A stretch of DNA of 64,000 bases from Zelopaecilomyces penicillatus (lineage: Eukaryota > Ascomycota > Sordariomycetes > Hypocreales > Pseudodiploosporaceae). The first letter of the stretch is position 1. Every line of letters starts with the position of its first letter. Below, piece after piece: positions 22,382 to 35,500 of this stretch. Location of the stretch: NCBI GenBank assembly GCA_005765155.1, contig VCCP01000003.1, forward strand, positions 5,642,001-5,706,000, read 5' to 3'. The notes under the pieces are model-generated. The model saw only the letters and a program-made list of their open reading frames with translations. It made no database searches and had not been told where the DNA came from. Position numbers and translations under genes: made by a program.

Positions 22382-23780
22382 TGGTGGCCTCGACGATTGA
22401 TAACACTCGATGTGCACCAATTGGAAATGCATCAGCAAAGAAAAAGGGGGTTGTGCAGACCCTTGCGGAGGAGCTATGGTATAAAAGTGTGGTGTTTTGC
22501 CATGCGACGGCAATGCCGGGATGATATGCAAACTGAAGCGTGATTTCAAGGGATTCGGTGTTGGTTGTTTGAACTTGGCAGGAGGAGTTTCTGGGACTGG
22601 GTATTGGGACTTTCAAGCGAGAGCGAAGCATGCATTCATTATACAGAAGGTAGAAGAGTTACATTTCAGTTGTAACTGTAGTTGATACTGCGGCGGTCCG
22701 AATTGATCCGCCATTCATCTACTTTGGGAATGGCAATTTGGGGGCGAAATTGAAACGGCGCTCTTTCGTGCCAACTCACCCATGTGAGGCTTTTCGCATT
22801 CGGTAGGTGGTAAAGTCGAGTTGGACGTGGCCTTGTCCCGTTAAGGGAACAGAGTAGCAGCAGATGATGGAGGGGAAGCAGGGCCGCATGCAGGTTTTGA
22901 AGATCACAACAACCCAAATTTGGAGACAGGACGTCAAGTAAGGGTTCGAAATCGGAGTTGCCCTGCTGGAAGAAGAAGCCAAGCCTGCCAGCCTCCCTAC
23001 CTCCCTACCTCACTCCCCTTTATTGGCGGTGACAACAAGGGGGGCAGGTGAGAAGCCCTGCTCGTTCTTTTCTTTACAACTACCTTACGTTTGGTTACGT
23101 TGGCTCTCTCATAGAGCAAGCATAGCATGAATTGAATAACGAGGCTAGGAAAAAAAAGGCCGTGCAGACTTGGGGTGGTGGTGGTGCCATGCGGACAATG
23201 CCGCGCCCGTTGATCGTCCCGAACAAGGCAGTTGGACTTTTTCATTCTGTTTTTTTATTCTATATGGAGGAACCGAAGAAAAAGGAACGAGGCACCCCGG
23301 TTTTTTTTGTAAAATAAAGGGCCGAGTAGGAAAAGAGTAGAGAGAACCCTAAAAATAAAAATCCCGATGCTGGTTTGCTGTTTTGGCGTCGGGGCGTCCG
23401 TCTGATGTAATGAGTGTTTGATTGATTGATTGACTGATAAAGAGAGAAAAAAGGAAAGCGAGTGATGGAAACAGGGGTTTGTTGGTGCTGATGGATTGGG
23501 AGTTGTGAGACTCAAGTTGTTATTAGTGAGTTGCTGGGTATAGTGTAATGATGGCTAACAACTAACAAGTTGGTTGGTGTGTGTGAATGTCGGGACACAA
23601 GCAAGCCATACAACTAGTAACTTACTTTGTTCATCCAAAGTGTAAAGGCAATAATTGATACATCATACATGGACCATTGTGACGAAAGTACAAACTGTAA
23701 GCACCGGCAGATCACAAAAACTAAACCTGTAACAATAAGCACCAAGACGAAAACGTGGGTTTTTTTGGGGGGGTGGATGG

Positions 23781-23806
23781 GCAGACAGGCAGACAGGCAG
23801 ACAGGC
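23781..23806. repeat. Microsatellite, 8-bp unit gcagacag
   Basis: About 3.2 perfect tandem copies, next to a short T run and a G run at 23761-23773. Confidence 0.8.
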
Positions 23807-25720
23807 GCCTAATCATTTCCCTTCCCGGCCGGAACCGCCGATCAAGTAGTGTGTGGAGTTTTTTTATTTTCTGTGCGCGGGAAGCCCCCCAAAAAGCACA
23901 GACACAAACCTACCTAAGGTAGGTAACAGTGTGGACACACAGCCTTTTAATATGGGACTCTGATTGATGGGATTGTCTGGGATGGGACGGCACGCAAGTC
24001 AAGCACATGGCACTGACGTCGGCTAGCATTATTAGCTTTTCAAGCTTTCCTTCCCTGATTGATAGAGGAGGAGGTGTGTGAGAGGAATAGATTAATGGAG
24101 GGGACCGTTTATTGACGAAAGCGGCGTTGTTGCGGTATCGTCGTTTGGGAGTAAGTATGTACGAGCCGCTTTCTGCCTATGTTTGGTAGGATTAAAACAG
24201 GGAGAGGTGTTCTTGTTGAACCAAAACATGTGCAATCAACTTGGTTGTCAACTTTCCAAGGCTCTCTCGTTACTTGTTTCTCTCCACGTGGAGGTAGGTA
24301 CACTTCTAAGCTCGTAACTTGACCAACCCAAAGCCGGCTTGCCCTCGATCGACGATCCAACATTCCCCATAGACAATTGAATACGTACGGAGTACAGTAG
24401 GGACACCAACAGGGCAGCGGTCTGAGCTGCAGCTCCGACTACCTGGGTGTCCAATCGGGCTGCGCCGTCTGGGTGCCCACAACGGTCGCTCAGACAGACA
24501 GACAGCAATTAGACATTGGCTAGCTTGTAGACTGTATGTAGTATGGACGGAATACTCGTTGGCACTGGGCCACCACCCCCCAGTCAAGTGTAACTCGGAT
24601 GAACAACCTGCCATGCTTTGAAAGCCATCTGAACAGGGGAAAGCATTGACCGTAGATACAACTAGGTCTCGAAGATCGGTGGAGTTGTTGAAGAGCCAAC
24701 ACTGGGAGGAAACGGCAGGCGGTCTTCCCAGGATACGCATGAATCCCCGAAGCTCTGTTGCTGCGCCGAAAAACCCGGCATGAAAAAGCAACACGGAGTC
24801 AAGGGCCAAAGCAGTCGCTAAGTAAGGCTGGAATGCCGGGCTGTGCTGTGTAGGTATGTTTTGATACCGCGGTACTGTAGGTACGGTACTGCACAATACA
24901 AATTATAGGTGTGTGCAGCATTAATACAGATTTTTCCTTGCATGCAATGCACTCCATGCTCTGGGTGCAAGTCAGACCTCGGGTCCTGTCGGTGAGGTGT
25001 CACTGTGTAGATAGAAAAACGAATGCAAACGTGTGTCTTACACGAACTAGAGATTCAAATGGGAAGAAAAAAAAGAGGCTCAAATTCTAATTCTTATTTC
25101 TTTTGGACCATTGATAACACTGACAAATTGTGTATAAAAGACAAAAATCGAGATGCTAAGAAGCAAACCAAATGTACTTAATTCAGGGAGACAATTGGAA
25201 TTCTGCGACTGGAACTTTGACAAAGCATTTACAAAAGTTACAATTCAAAAATTCCAATTTCATGCAATGAGTCTTCTTGTTTTGGTATTTACTTTTCCTT
25301 ATTTGGGTGTTTCAAGAGGACACAAGCCTCCAGCGCAAAATAACCGGACCGATAGGGAAACGGCTGTTGACAAGACGTCAGACCTGTTTAATGCTAGGCA
25401 GTTGTGTAGAAGCTCCGTATCCAACATCTACTGGTATGCATTCTGGCCGTTGGTTTACCACTCGGGTGTGCCGACGCGACAAGCGGCAGCGATGGCTGGT
25501 GGTGGTGGTGGTGCTGCTTCGGCCCATTTATGCTGGCTGAGGTACAGTACTAGTGAAATGCTCTCACTACAGCGATTAATAGCGAGTTGACAAGGAGCAT
25601 TGACTGCTTTTGCGGTGTCCCCGCCCTAGGAGGGTAAGAAAAGCGGCTTGTTCACCCGGGACAGAACGGGAAGAAGCACACACACACACGGGGCGTGCCA
25701 CGCATGACATCTGGGTAAAG

Positions 25721-25742
25721 GGATGGATGGATGGATGGATGG
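25721..25742. repeat. Tetranucleotide microsatellite (ggat)n
   Basis: 5.5 perfect units in non-coding sequence. Confidence 0.85.
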
Positions 25743-27174
25743 CTTCATGGCTTGATTACAAAAGGCTGGAAGCTTTTTGATCTTGAGACTGAGACGGGGG
25801 GACTGGGACTGGGTGAGCGGCACGACGCCGGGGCTTTTCTTTTCGGAGGGCCGCCCCTTGACCCGGTTCTTTGTAGTTGGTCGGAAAGGGCTGAGAAGGA
25901 AAGAGAAAAGGCAACATCTTGTGAGTCTGTACGTAGCAAGTCACTCGCGGTCAATTTCAAGGGACGACGCCATTGTGGTTTGGCCAAAACGGTGTGCCGC
26001 TTGGTCCCTGTCTTTCGTTGGTGGTCGTCTGTCTGTATCCGTATCTGTTTGTGTATTGTCTGCAATGTACGGAGTACCAGTAGCCACAATGGATCCTCCC
26101 CCGGTCGCCATGCGGTTCCTCTTGCTGGTGAGTTCTGTCCCCTAGCATGGTTTTATTTATGAAGAATCACATACTAATTACTGGATCTGGAAGAGACGGG
26201 GCCCCAAAACGAAACCCACGAGGTCTTAATCTGGAGTCCAGGTCCCATCAACGCCGCTTCTTTGTAGTATATTGGAGAAGTAGTACCTCTATTGGAGACC
26301 CAAAGGACAAAATGACTTACTCTGTCATAATGTACAGCTACAGCATGAAGAGGAGAGCAGAGTACTAGGGGGCAAGCCAGAGACCAATCCCAGCACAAAA
26401 CAGCGGCTTTTCCACCACGCCCCCTCTAGCCTAGACGTTGTTAGCGCACCGAGCCTTGACGGATACAGCTAACTCTGGGCCACTAAAAGCACCCGGGTCC
26501 ATGGAAAATGTCCCGTTAGCGCCTGGGCAGACTTGCATGTCTGTAGGTACTCGAGTGGTTTAGTTACAGGTATTAATTACAGATACAAGTACACACTGTT
26601 GTTAGTGTATGTAGAGCCATAGTGAGCGGGAAATGGAAGTCATTAAAAGCTGGGAGAAGATGCAGCAGAGACTAGAAACAGATAACGACCGAAAGATGAG
26701 GAGCAACCCCCAAATTGCTTCATCAGGGGAGGGGGCTGGAATCAGAATATAGGTAATGAGGGGAGATATTGGACAGAATTTTGGTGTTTGATCCCTGAGA
26801 GCTGGGTACTCGTTTGTGCGGGTTGGCGCCCGCAAAAAGCTTCAGCGAGGGGGGAGGGGGTTAAGAATTGATGAATGACGAAAGGGAATATATGTCGTGG
26901 GACGATGGACGGTAGAGCATTGGGGATTGACTGATTGATTGATTGTAATTGAAAACAGGATTTTGTTCATTTGGAAATAGCAAAGCAATAACACCACCCA
27001 ACATCATCATCATCACCATTACCATCACCATCACCGTTAACAACAATTAACAACCACAACGGCAGACTTCTTACAAGTCTGGTTTCTTGCCGTCCCCCAC
27101 GGCCGAGAAAAGCCCCCTTGTCAACGACACATGCTTTTCCAATAACCCATTTTCCAATGGGGGTGACAGAACCA

Positions 27175-27193
27175 CCCCCCCCCCCCCCCCCCC
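27175..27193. repeat. Homopolymer run of 19 C
   Basis: An uninterrupted cytosine run in the upstream region of the GTPase. Length in such runs is prone to sequencing error. Confidence 0.8.
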
Positions 27194-28491
27194 AATCCAC
27201 TTGTAACGTTTTTAGAGTATTTTCTCCAGTAGGGACAGTAATGTCCCCTACGTAGTCTTTTACCAAGATCGCTTCCCAAAACATGGGAAAATAAAAGTCC
27301 CATTAAACATTATTCTTTCTCAAAGCAGTATCCTCCGCGTTGCGACCTGCCATGACACACCTGATGTGTAAAATCCGGAATTGTGTTGAGTAGTAGAATG
27401 TCTACATACTTTGGTACACCACCACCATCTCTTTGCGCAGGTCCAAAGCCGACACATGGCCAAGCGCACGCATAGACAACACTCACACACACTTTCATAG
27501 AACTAAAAGTACAACGACTATGATACTTCAATTGGTATTCACACACACGTACACACACACACACCCTCCCCATACACACAAGCTTCAAGTTTCTCAATAA
27601 GAATGCTGCCCACCCCCCACTACATTCCCCCCTCCCCTCTCTCTCTGCCTTCAAGCCAGCCAGCCAGCTCCCGCCCGTCACACACACCCACCCAAAGACA
27701 AAGACAACAGCTGAGAGAGAGTCTGTCCCCAACCGCCAGCCCGCCCTCACAACACAAACAGCCTCTTGCGCTGCAATTCGTCATCGTTCATTGTTTAGGA
27801 TTTGCTGTTGCTGCTGCGTGTCTTGGGATCCTCTGCATCTTGCATCCTGCATCTGACCTCGGCCTCGGCCTCATAGCCGCCAACAATAACATAGAACAAA
27901 TAGCAACAACCACCTTTTTCTCTCCAACTCTTTTTATTTTTATTTTTAAAACACGCAAAATCTACATACAGCACACCCCCGCCCTCTAGCAAATCTTGTC
28001 TCTTTTCCATCTCCTCTTATCTCCTCCTGTATCACACACGGCGTAGCGCGCGCGCGCAAACTTACAACCTGGCCTCTCTGTTTCTCTGGATTGTGTTTCG
28101 CCTATTCCTTTTCATCCGCTATTGTCCCTTTCTTTCTAAGCGGAGAATCTTACTGCGGGCTATATGCTATATCATACTGGTACATATCAGCTCTCATCGT
28201 GGGTTGTATCAAATCAGATCCGCCCACCAGCCATTGATACCACATTATTATACCACAACATACACACCTACATACTTTGAGACACTTCCCTCACCAGTCA
28301 CTCATTCAACCCCATCAATCAATCTGCCGCAATCATTCATCCTCATCACGACTCGAACCCGCATCCGCCGCCACTGCAACGACTCAGTCCCGGCACGGGA
28401 GCGCTGATGGTCCAACGGGTCGATCCCCACGAGACGGTGACATTGCCCATCTTCATCTTGACTGTCTGTTACTAGCACCTCCTGCGCCATC

Positions 28492-28527
28492 CACAAAACG
28501 TGTCACAAAACGTGTCACAAAACGTGT
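28492..28527. repeat. 12-bp tandem triplication (cacaaaacgtgt)
   Basis: Three perfect consecutive copies of cacaaaacgtgt, each carrying an ACGTG core, located 1.3 kb upstream of the GTPase start inside its probable leader or promoter. Confidence 0.85.
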
Positions 28528-29798
28528 CTTTCCTGGCTACTACCAATCTTCCGCCTTTTTTTTATCAAGTCAAAAACGAGGTTTGTGTATACACCTGTTC
28601 TTTTCATTTGTTACTGGGCTTTGCTAGCCTTGTGTGTGCCACGACTCACGCACCGCCTCTGCCGCTCTTTTTTTCTTCTTCTTCCTTCCTTTCTTCCTTC
28701 TTCCTCTTCCATTATCCCTTTTCCTTAGCTGGCAGTCAAAAGGCGAGAATGAAAAAAAATGCTTTAGATAGACGGCCAGACGCACACGTCGAGCGCATCT
28801 TCTCTCTCTTCTCTATCCAGGCCACACTATAAAGTCACTGCACCAACACTGCACCCACCGCCTGTACAGGTACTACATAACCCGCTACGACCCAACTACC
28901 GCTCCTTGACCTCCTTCACTCCACTCCCTGATCAATTCCACTAAAATACACCACCCCCCAGCACCCAACACCCCCCTCCCCCCCCCCTGGCCAACTGGCT
29001 ACTCCACTGAAAATACTGCCCTGGACGCCCTAAAGCGCCCTAGAGCTGCACCAGAGCTGCACCAAACCTGCACCTGGACGTTCCCAGTTTAGCAGCACCG
29101 CCCCCCCGACCGCCGCCGATGAGCCCTCAAAACCCCGTCTGGCTGCGGACCGTCACTGATTAGATATAAGCTTTTTTTCACCGCCCACGACGAGACGCAT
29201 TCCGTCACCTCGAATCTGCTCATCTACTCCCTCTCTCTCCTTCTCCTGCTCTCTCGCAATCTTGCCATCTCTCGCCTTCTCGCGTCTTTCACCGCAGCTC
29301 TCGACAACTCTCAGCGTCTCATCCAGCGGTCAATTCTCTGCGTCAATCTTCCACACCCACACCGACGGGCCCTCCTATTAACAACACCTGTTGACAACGC
29401 CTCTACCACCACGTTACATACCGCCTTGCGTCCTTTTGCGATACCAATACCGATACCGTTAGCGATACCAATTTCGAACCCATCGTCGAACCCATACACG
29501 ATACCGTCCACGCGTTATCCATCACTCTGTCCACAAGACTCTCGTCCCAGCACACCTCGACTACAACCACAACATCGGCTCGACCCCATCACCCTCCGAG
29601 TCGCACCTAGTGACAAAGACCACCCGAAACCAAAGACGACAGGGCTTCTGCCTGCCATTTGCGACCTTCTCTCGTTCTAGTTCTCGTGTGTGTCTACGAC
29701 TGTCCAGATAGACATCACTCGCGACACAGCGCACGCGCTGTCGCACAGCACAGACCCCATCGCTGCTGGCCAGATCCCACACACAGACGCCAGCCAGC

Positions 29799-30991
29799 AT
29801 GCCTTCACGGTTTCAATACCCATTGAGGTACTACAACAGCAGCCGTCCATGGCACCTGTCCATTGCGCTAGCCTCTGTTACTGACACTTGAAAACTAGTC
29901 GCGAACTCCATGTCGTGGTTTTGGGAGCAGGTTTGTTCATCTCTCCATCCCGGTTAATCCGTGCGCTGAGCTGAGCTGACCGACTATGCAGGTGGTGTTG
30001 GCAAGAGCTGTCTCACTGGTGCGTACATGCTTTTCAACCATCACGGGCTCGTCCGAGCTCGCTGTCTCATCCCCCCCTCTTGTGTCTCTGTTGGGTGGAG
30101 GGCTGATGTTGGAGCAGCGCAATTCGTTCACAACGAGTGGGTCGAGAGTTATGATCCAACCATAGAAGATTCCTATCGTACACAGCTGCAAGTTGATGTA
30201 AGTAAAACTAGAGCTGTGCCTTGGCTGTACAGTCCCAGAGACTTGGACTAATCTCGTTTCATCCAGGGTCGCCAAGTGGTATTAGAGATGTGAGTACGAC
30301 GCTGAGTAATTTTTTGGCACAAAGGGAAATGCTCTGCGCCCGGGAAGCTTTCGATTTCTGACTCTTTGGGATACAGTCTTGACACAGCAGGGACAGAACA
30401 GTTTGGTATGTGATTGCTTGGCCCGATGAGTGGAGTCATTTCGCGGTAAATGGTGCCTGTACTAATTACTTCGATAGTTGCCATGAGAGACCTATACATG
30501 AAGACCGGGCAAGGGTTCCTGCTTGTCTTTAGCATCACATCGCCGTCCTCATTAAGCGAACTGGCTGGGCTCCGAGAAGAGATTATACGTATCAAGGACG
30601 ACGAAAATGTCCCCATGGTCATTGTCGGCAACAAAGCCGATTTAGAAGAGACGAGAGTCATCCCTCGCGCCAAGGGCTTTTCCATATCACAGAAATGGGG
30701 GGCTCCTTACTACGAGGCCAGTGCCAGAACACGAAGTATGTTGCGATATCCATGAGACTTGCGCGCGGAGACACAGACCTGCACCCCGTCTTGGAACGGA
30801 GCATTCACTGACTTATTAACACAGCAAACGTGGACGAGGTATTTGTCGACCTTTGCCGGCAGATGCTCCGCAAAGAAGATGAAGCAGGTGAAGCGGAGGA
30901 AGGTTTTAAGCTCGATGCTCTTCGAAGCAGCAAGCGCCGGAGACGGCCCAGAATGCGAGACGGCAACCACCCACGATGCGCGATTCTATAA
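29799..30991 (+). CDS. RSR1: Rap/RSR1-type Ras-like GTPase (BUD1 homologue)
   Basis: Eight exons: 29799..29827, 29899..29930, 29992..30018, 30118..30197, 30267..30289, 30377..30405, 30478..30735, 30825..30991; 214 aa. Every junction restores a canonical Ras fold: P-loop GAGGVGKS (19-26), effector YDPTIEDSY (41-49), switch II DTAGTEQF (67-73 region), NKAD (126-129) and EASA (153-156). The Thr in DTAGT, where Ras has Gln, is the Rap/Rsr1 signature. The C terminus is basic (SSKRRRRPRMR) and ends CAIL, a prenylation box whose final Leu favours geranylgeranylation. Rsr1/Bud1 marks polarity sites through Cdc24/Cdc42 in yeasts and affects polarised growth and septation in filamentous fungi. Five of the exons are 23-32 nt long. 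A very long pyrimidine-rich upstream region precedes it. Confidence 0.93.
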
Positions 30992-32576
30992 GCGCCTACC
31001 AACAATTCGGTCGGCAGATTTGGCACCCCGGCATACATGCTATATCTGTCAAACACTGGATGTACAGAAGGGTTGAACTACGAGAGGAGTAATGTGGGAG
31101 AAAGTGGAGAACACGAAGCGCAACTGGATGATGAACACGCACAAGCTTCCAGGCTGATTTTGACCCAAAGAGAAAGAGGTGGAACCACGCACGGAAGGGC
31201 TCGCATGGTAAATCCCTATTTATACAATGGATTCAACTGTTTGATGTACGACGACTTTCAACGATCAACCCCATATGAGCTACGATAAATAAAGAGAACG
31301 AGATACACAAATCGATACTCGGTCCACCCGCTTGGAGGAAACGCCGGCGCCTTTTGTCGCTTTCTGGGCCATGTTGATGGCGCGAATGGGCGTTTAGCAG
31401 CCACGCTTTCGCAATGGGCTGGCTACGAGGGAGGGAAAATGGACGACGATGGCCATGGTTTGAGCATCTGGACGTGCGAAACATGTAAAAAATATTTTGC
31501 GGTATGATGGTTTCAGCCATGGACCCGGTTTGGTTGGGTAAACAAGACGGCGTCGGGGGCGTTTCAAGACTTGGGCATGGGCATCTTTTGAAGAGAGGAC
31601 CACGGAATGTGTCCTCCTTTTGGAGTATTTTCATTATTTGGAAGTTACTTAAAGGAAGGGTTCATGCACGATATGAAGGAAGTAGAAAGCTATACTGCTG
31701 ACGAAGGAATTGCGAGTGATTGAATATAGAGGGCAAGCATCATATTGGATTTACATTTTTGTGTGTTACGTTTTCTTATTCCGCGTGGTTAGGACCCGAT
31801 TTGAAGCATTGAGGAACAGACACCCTTGTGATATGCATCGGCACGGGCCGACAAATCCTGGCAAAGAAAACTAATGCTCGAAAATGGGGTTTCATGCTGA
31901 CACGAGTTTGAACGAACTGCTGTTCAAAGTCTTCCGGAGAAGTTACGGGTGAGGGGCCGGGGAAAGCGGAGACGATGAACCCCACGCCGGCCGAGCGGAG
32001 GTGGTTTTTCATCGGGATAAAGTTTCAATGGAGCGTGTGACGGTGACGGTTCATGTTTATACTATGTAAACAGTATGTTTTTGTCAAACTCTAACGATTG
32101 CGCAAGATCCATCGAATGAAGAAGCTGCAGGACTGGACACTCCGTTACATCGCGTTAATGTAGAGATCTCGCAGAGCAAAATAACACGAAGTCCACAAAA
32201 ATGTAGTCTAATAGGGATTATCAGTTCCACTCTATCCCTTCTCTTAGGGTAACCTTACGGGAGAAGTTGCTAGGTATGTTATTGTATTGATATGCTGGTG
32301 GGGGGACCAGCAAAGCCGAGAGGGCTTGCATAATAAAGACTGCATCTCGGCATAAATCCTGTATGACATCAGAATTTCACAACTACGACGACAGATAAAA
32401 AAAACGAGGTTTGTTGCTCGAAAGCACCGGAGCGACGGCTCCGACAAGGGTTGCCTTGCCACCGGGAATCGGCACTAAGAAAAAAGGGAACTATCTTCCT
32501 GTGGGGACAAAAGTTTCCAGCATAAAACAGGGTTTGTAGTTTGGGATGAACTGAACGATTGGAAATAGCGTTTGTA

Positions 32577-32594
32577 TGTGTGTGTGTGTGTGTG
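32577..32594. repeat. TG dinucleotide microsatellite
   Basis: Nine TG units in non-coding sequence. Confidence 0.85.
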
Positions 32595-35500
32595 GCGCGT
32601 ACTGGGAATCTGCAACACATTGTTGAGAGATTGAGAACATACATCGTGGATGCTGAAAAAGATGCCAGACTAGGACGAGCATCCATTGCATGCTAAACAC
32701 CGGAAGACCCTCACTCCGCTTGTCTATCACAAACTTGACACATATAATTTGAGAACTCGCAGTGCTTCTAGTGTCTTACTTGCTATTATGTGTTTCGTTT
32801 GTGAGACGTAGGAGTGATGAATACATACATCGACTAGAAACTGGAGAGGGGTAAAGGGGAAGGTAAAAATTGAAAAAAGGGTAGGATCCAAGAAACTTAC
32901 ACTTTTCAAACAGAAAACGCCCTCACTAGATTGAGTGTGGGTTCCGGTGTTGATTTGTCAAGCCTTTTTCGGGCCTTGTCCTGGATTCGTCAGTCTGACT
33001 GTGGTTTGCAGCCTTTGTTACAGATTGTGACATATTCTTTGATCCGTTGTAGGAAACGAGGGGTGCCCAATCAGACTTGACCGTGAGTAGAATACTACCT
33101 CCTGTTTTACAAGTTGTTAAACATTTGTCACATGTCAAGGTCATTTTTGGAAAGAGGGACAAACTAGAATTCGATCCAGAGAGGCGAGAAGTGTGGGGGG
33201 GTGAACGAGTATATCGAAAAGCAGGGGGGAGGGGAGGAGCTTGCCTCTACTGGTACTTTTCAGATGTTCAGCATGTATGCTATTTCCTTCTCATCCAGAT
33301 CTGAAGATGCCCAACAATTTCTGGTCCGCATGGCAGCTAGAGAGCTCGATTTATTGGAACCGCCCACCCCCCCTTTTTCCCCTTCCCCTGCTGTCCATCA
33401 CTTTCCGTCCGTCTCTTTCTCTCCGGGCTGATCCAACTTGTCCGATTTGACAAGACGAACAGGTAATGAACCCCCTCCTCCGGCTCCATTCAACGCGCCA
33501 AGTCAATGGGAGTAAAACGGCTGCGGCTGCATCGGAATGACTTGATTCGCAAATCAGAAGCTAGAAAGAGGGAAAGGGGTGGTCTCTTAATTAATAAATA
33601 AATAAACCCAACAAGGCTCAGCAGGGCTGATTGACCCCCGGCCATCGGCTTTTTTTGTTGTCAACTGGGACAGTTAAAACCTCGATTTAGGTGTAAGATC
33701 TTCTTTTGGTAGCGTTTTCTTTTTCTTAAATGCCAAGCTTGGCGTGAAAAGGTCCGCCGCAGCTGAAAGGAGTGGGCTTTTTGTGGACTCGATGGCTTTT
33801 GACGAGGGGAAACATCAGGATTGTAGAGTATTATGTAGCACTGACTTATCTTGACGGAGTGCCAGGGTGGGTAAAGTGAATTAATCGCAGCCCCCTTGGT
33901 TATAAGCGCTGAGTAGGAAGGCATGGGCCTGAGGAGAGGCTGAGCGATGCGGGAGTCTTAGCCGTTGCAAGGAACGGTTCGTCTGCATCTCATCCTACAT
34001 ACCCCGTACTATAAGATAATCAGATCAATATCGTAGACTAGACAGTCATTCATTACGATCCTATAGATAACCAGTGTCCTTGTGATTGTACAAGTCAGCC
34101 ATGACCAGACACAGAAACGACCCTGTCACACATCTGACAAGCTAAAAAACCGTCATCTACACTGACATGTATGTATACATGCAATATTTATTAATATACC
34201 CAACGAAAGCTTACACATCTCACAACTAATAACCGAGTCGCCGCCATGCATGACACATAGGATGAGCCCCCCTCTGCGTTTACTTCTGGGTTGGTGAAGG
34301 TAAACCGACGGCGTAGAGGCTGGCTTGCGGAACTGCTGTTGAGCCAGAGGCTATGTAAGCCGTTCTTTTGTGGTGCGTTTGTTGGGGACCGCCTCGTTGT
34401 CCCCGGTGATGCTCTAAATGCAACAAACTTCCCCATCATCATCATCATCAGAGGCATCCGTTTCATCTACCACGCCCATGTACGTGTAGATGTGGCGAAT
34501 GTTAATCATTTTGTCAGCATAGAAAGAATGTGCTAGTTGTCTACTTGAACTACTGCATCCCCGCCGAGAGCGACGATCTGACCGGATCTGATGTAGCCCG
34601 GTGTGGTCTGGCCTGGCCTGGTTCGATCTGGCCCGATCTAGTCTGATTTTCTCCATGGGTCGAGAGGGCAAGGCGGGATGGAAACGGTCGTAGTCAGACC
34701 CGTTGGTGAACCCTAGTAGCAACTCCAATGAAGACCTGTCAGATTAGGATAGTTCAATCTGAAATTGGAAATAAGAACCTCCGGATAAGCTTTGCATACA
34801 GAATCTGCAATGCATCATGTCGGTGCTCGCATCTGAAATAGACTTGGCACGTTAGTGAAATGGGGATGAGTGCAAGGCGGAGGTGAAAGTCAGCGAGATG
34901 GTACCTTTTCGTTCGTTTGCACGTGTGACGTCTTTTCTTTCTATGGCTGTGGGACGGGGATTTCTGTCGTTTGGGTGCAGGAAGCAGCATGCACGACATG
35001 CATAGCACATGTTTGTTTCTTTGACCCAGAGTGTGTGGATACATACGTGTGTGTGTGTGTGTGGGCTCGTAATCCACGATGGGGATGTGGATTTCGCGCC
35101 GGTGCAAACCTTTCAGCCTCGCGCCATTCACACACCTCGTCATCAGCGTGGAGGAGAGTTGCATCGCGGAGGTGGGATAGATGCGGGACTCGTGTTTGTG
35201 TGGATGATAGGAAAAGGGCGATTGCATTGCCACGCGTAAGTGTAGCAACGTCGAATAAGCATGATATGACGGATCAGAAGCAATGCGAGATGGTCGCTGG
35301 CCGTGGTCGAGTTTGCTTTGTTCATTCATGACCAGTTACATGTTTTCTTCTTCCCCTTCCGAGCTCCTCAAAACTTCAACTGTGTTGGCGCCAAGAACAT
35401 GCAATGTAGGGGACATCCTTGCACAGAAACGGCTGTTAGAAAACGTGCCACGAAGATCGAAATGAACGGCATCGAATCGTATCGAGTTTGTATCGTATCG

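Larger units (their letters stand above)
22382..29798. other. 7.4-kb non-coding region upstream of the BUD1-type GTPase
   Basis: No credible gene. Microsatellites and runs: (gcagacag)n at 23781, (ggat)n at 25721, CA-repeats near 25676 and 27540, ATC/ACC repeats at about 27003-27035, a 19-base C run at 27175, a 12-bp triplication at 28492. From about 27560 to 29798 the plus strand is strongly C/T- and C/A-rich, consistent with a long GTPase 5' leader. Two GTACGGAGTAC motifs lie at 24385 and 26067. Confidence 0.5.

Noticed and set aside
24306..24896. 196-codon minus-strand frame
   Set aside because: Begins with TTG, no ATG near its 5' end, no splice partners and no recognisable family.
34754..35329. 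191-codon minus-strand frame
   Set aside because: Composition is driven by a GT/CA repeat and His/Arg/Ser runs; no recognisable domain, and other frames over the same bases are equally open.
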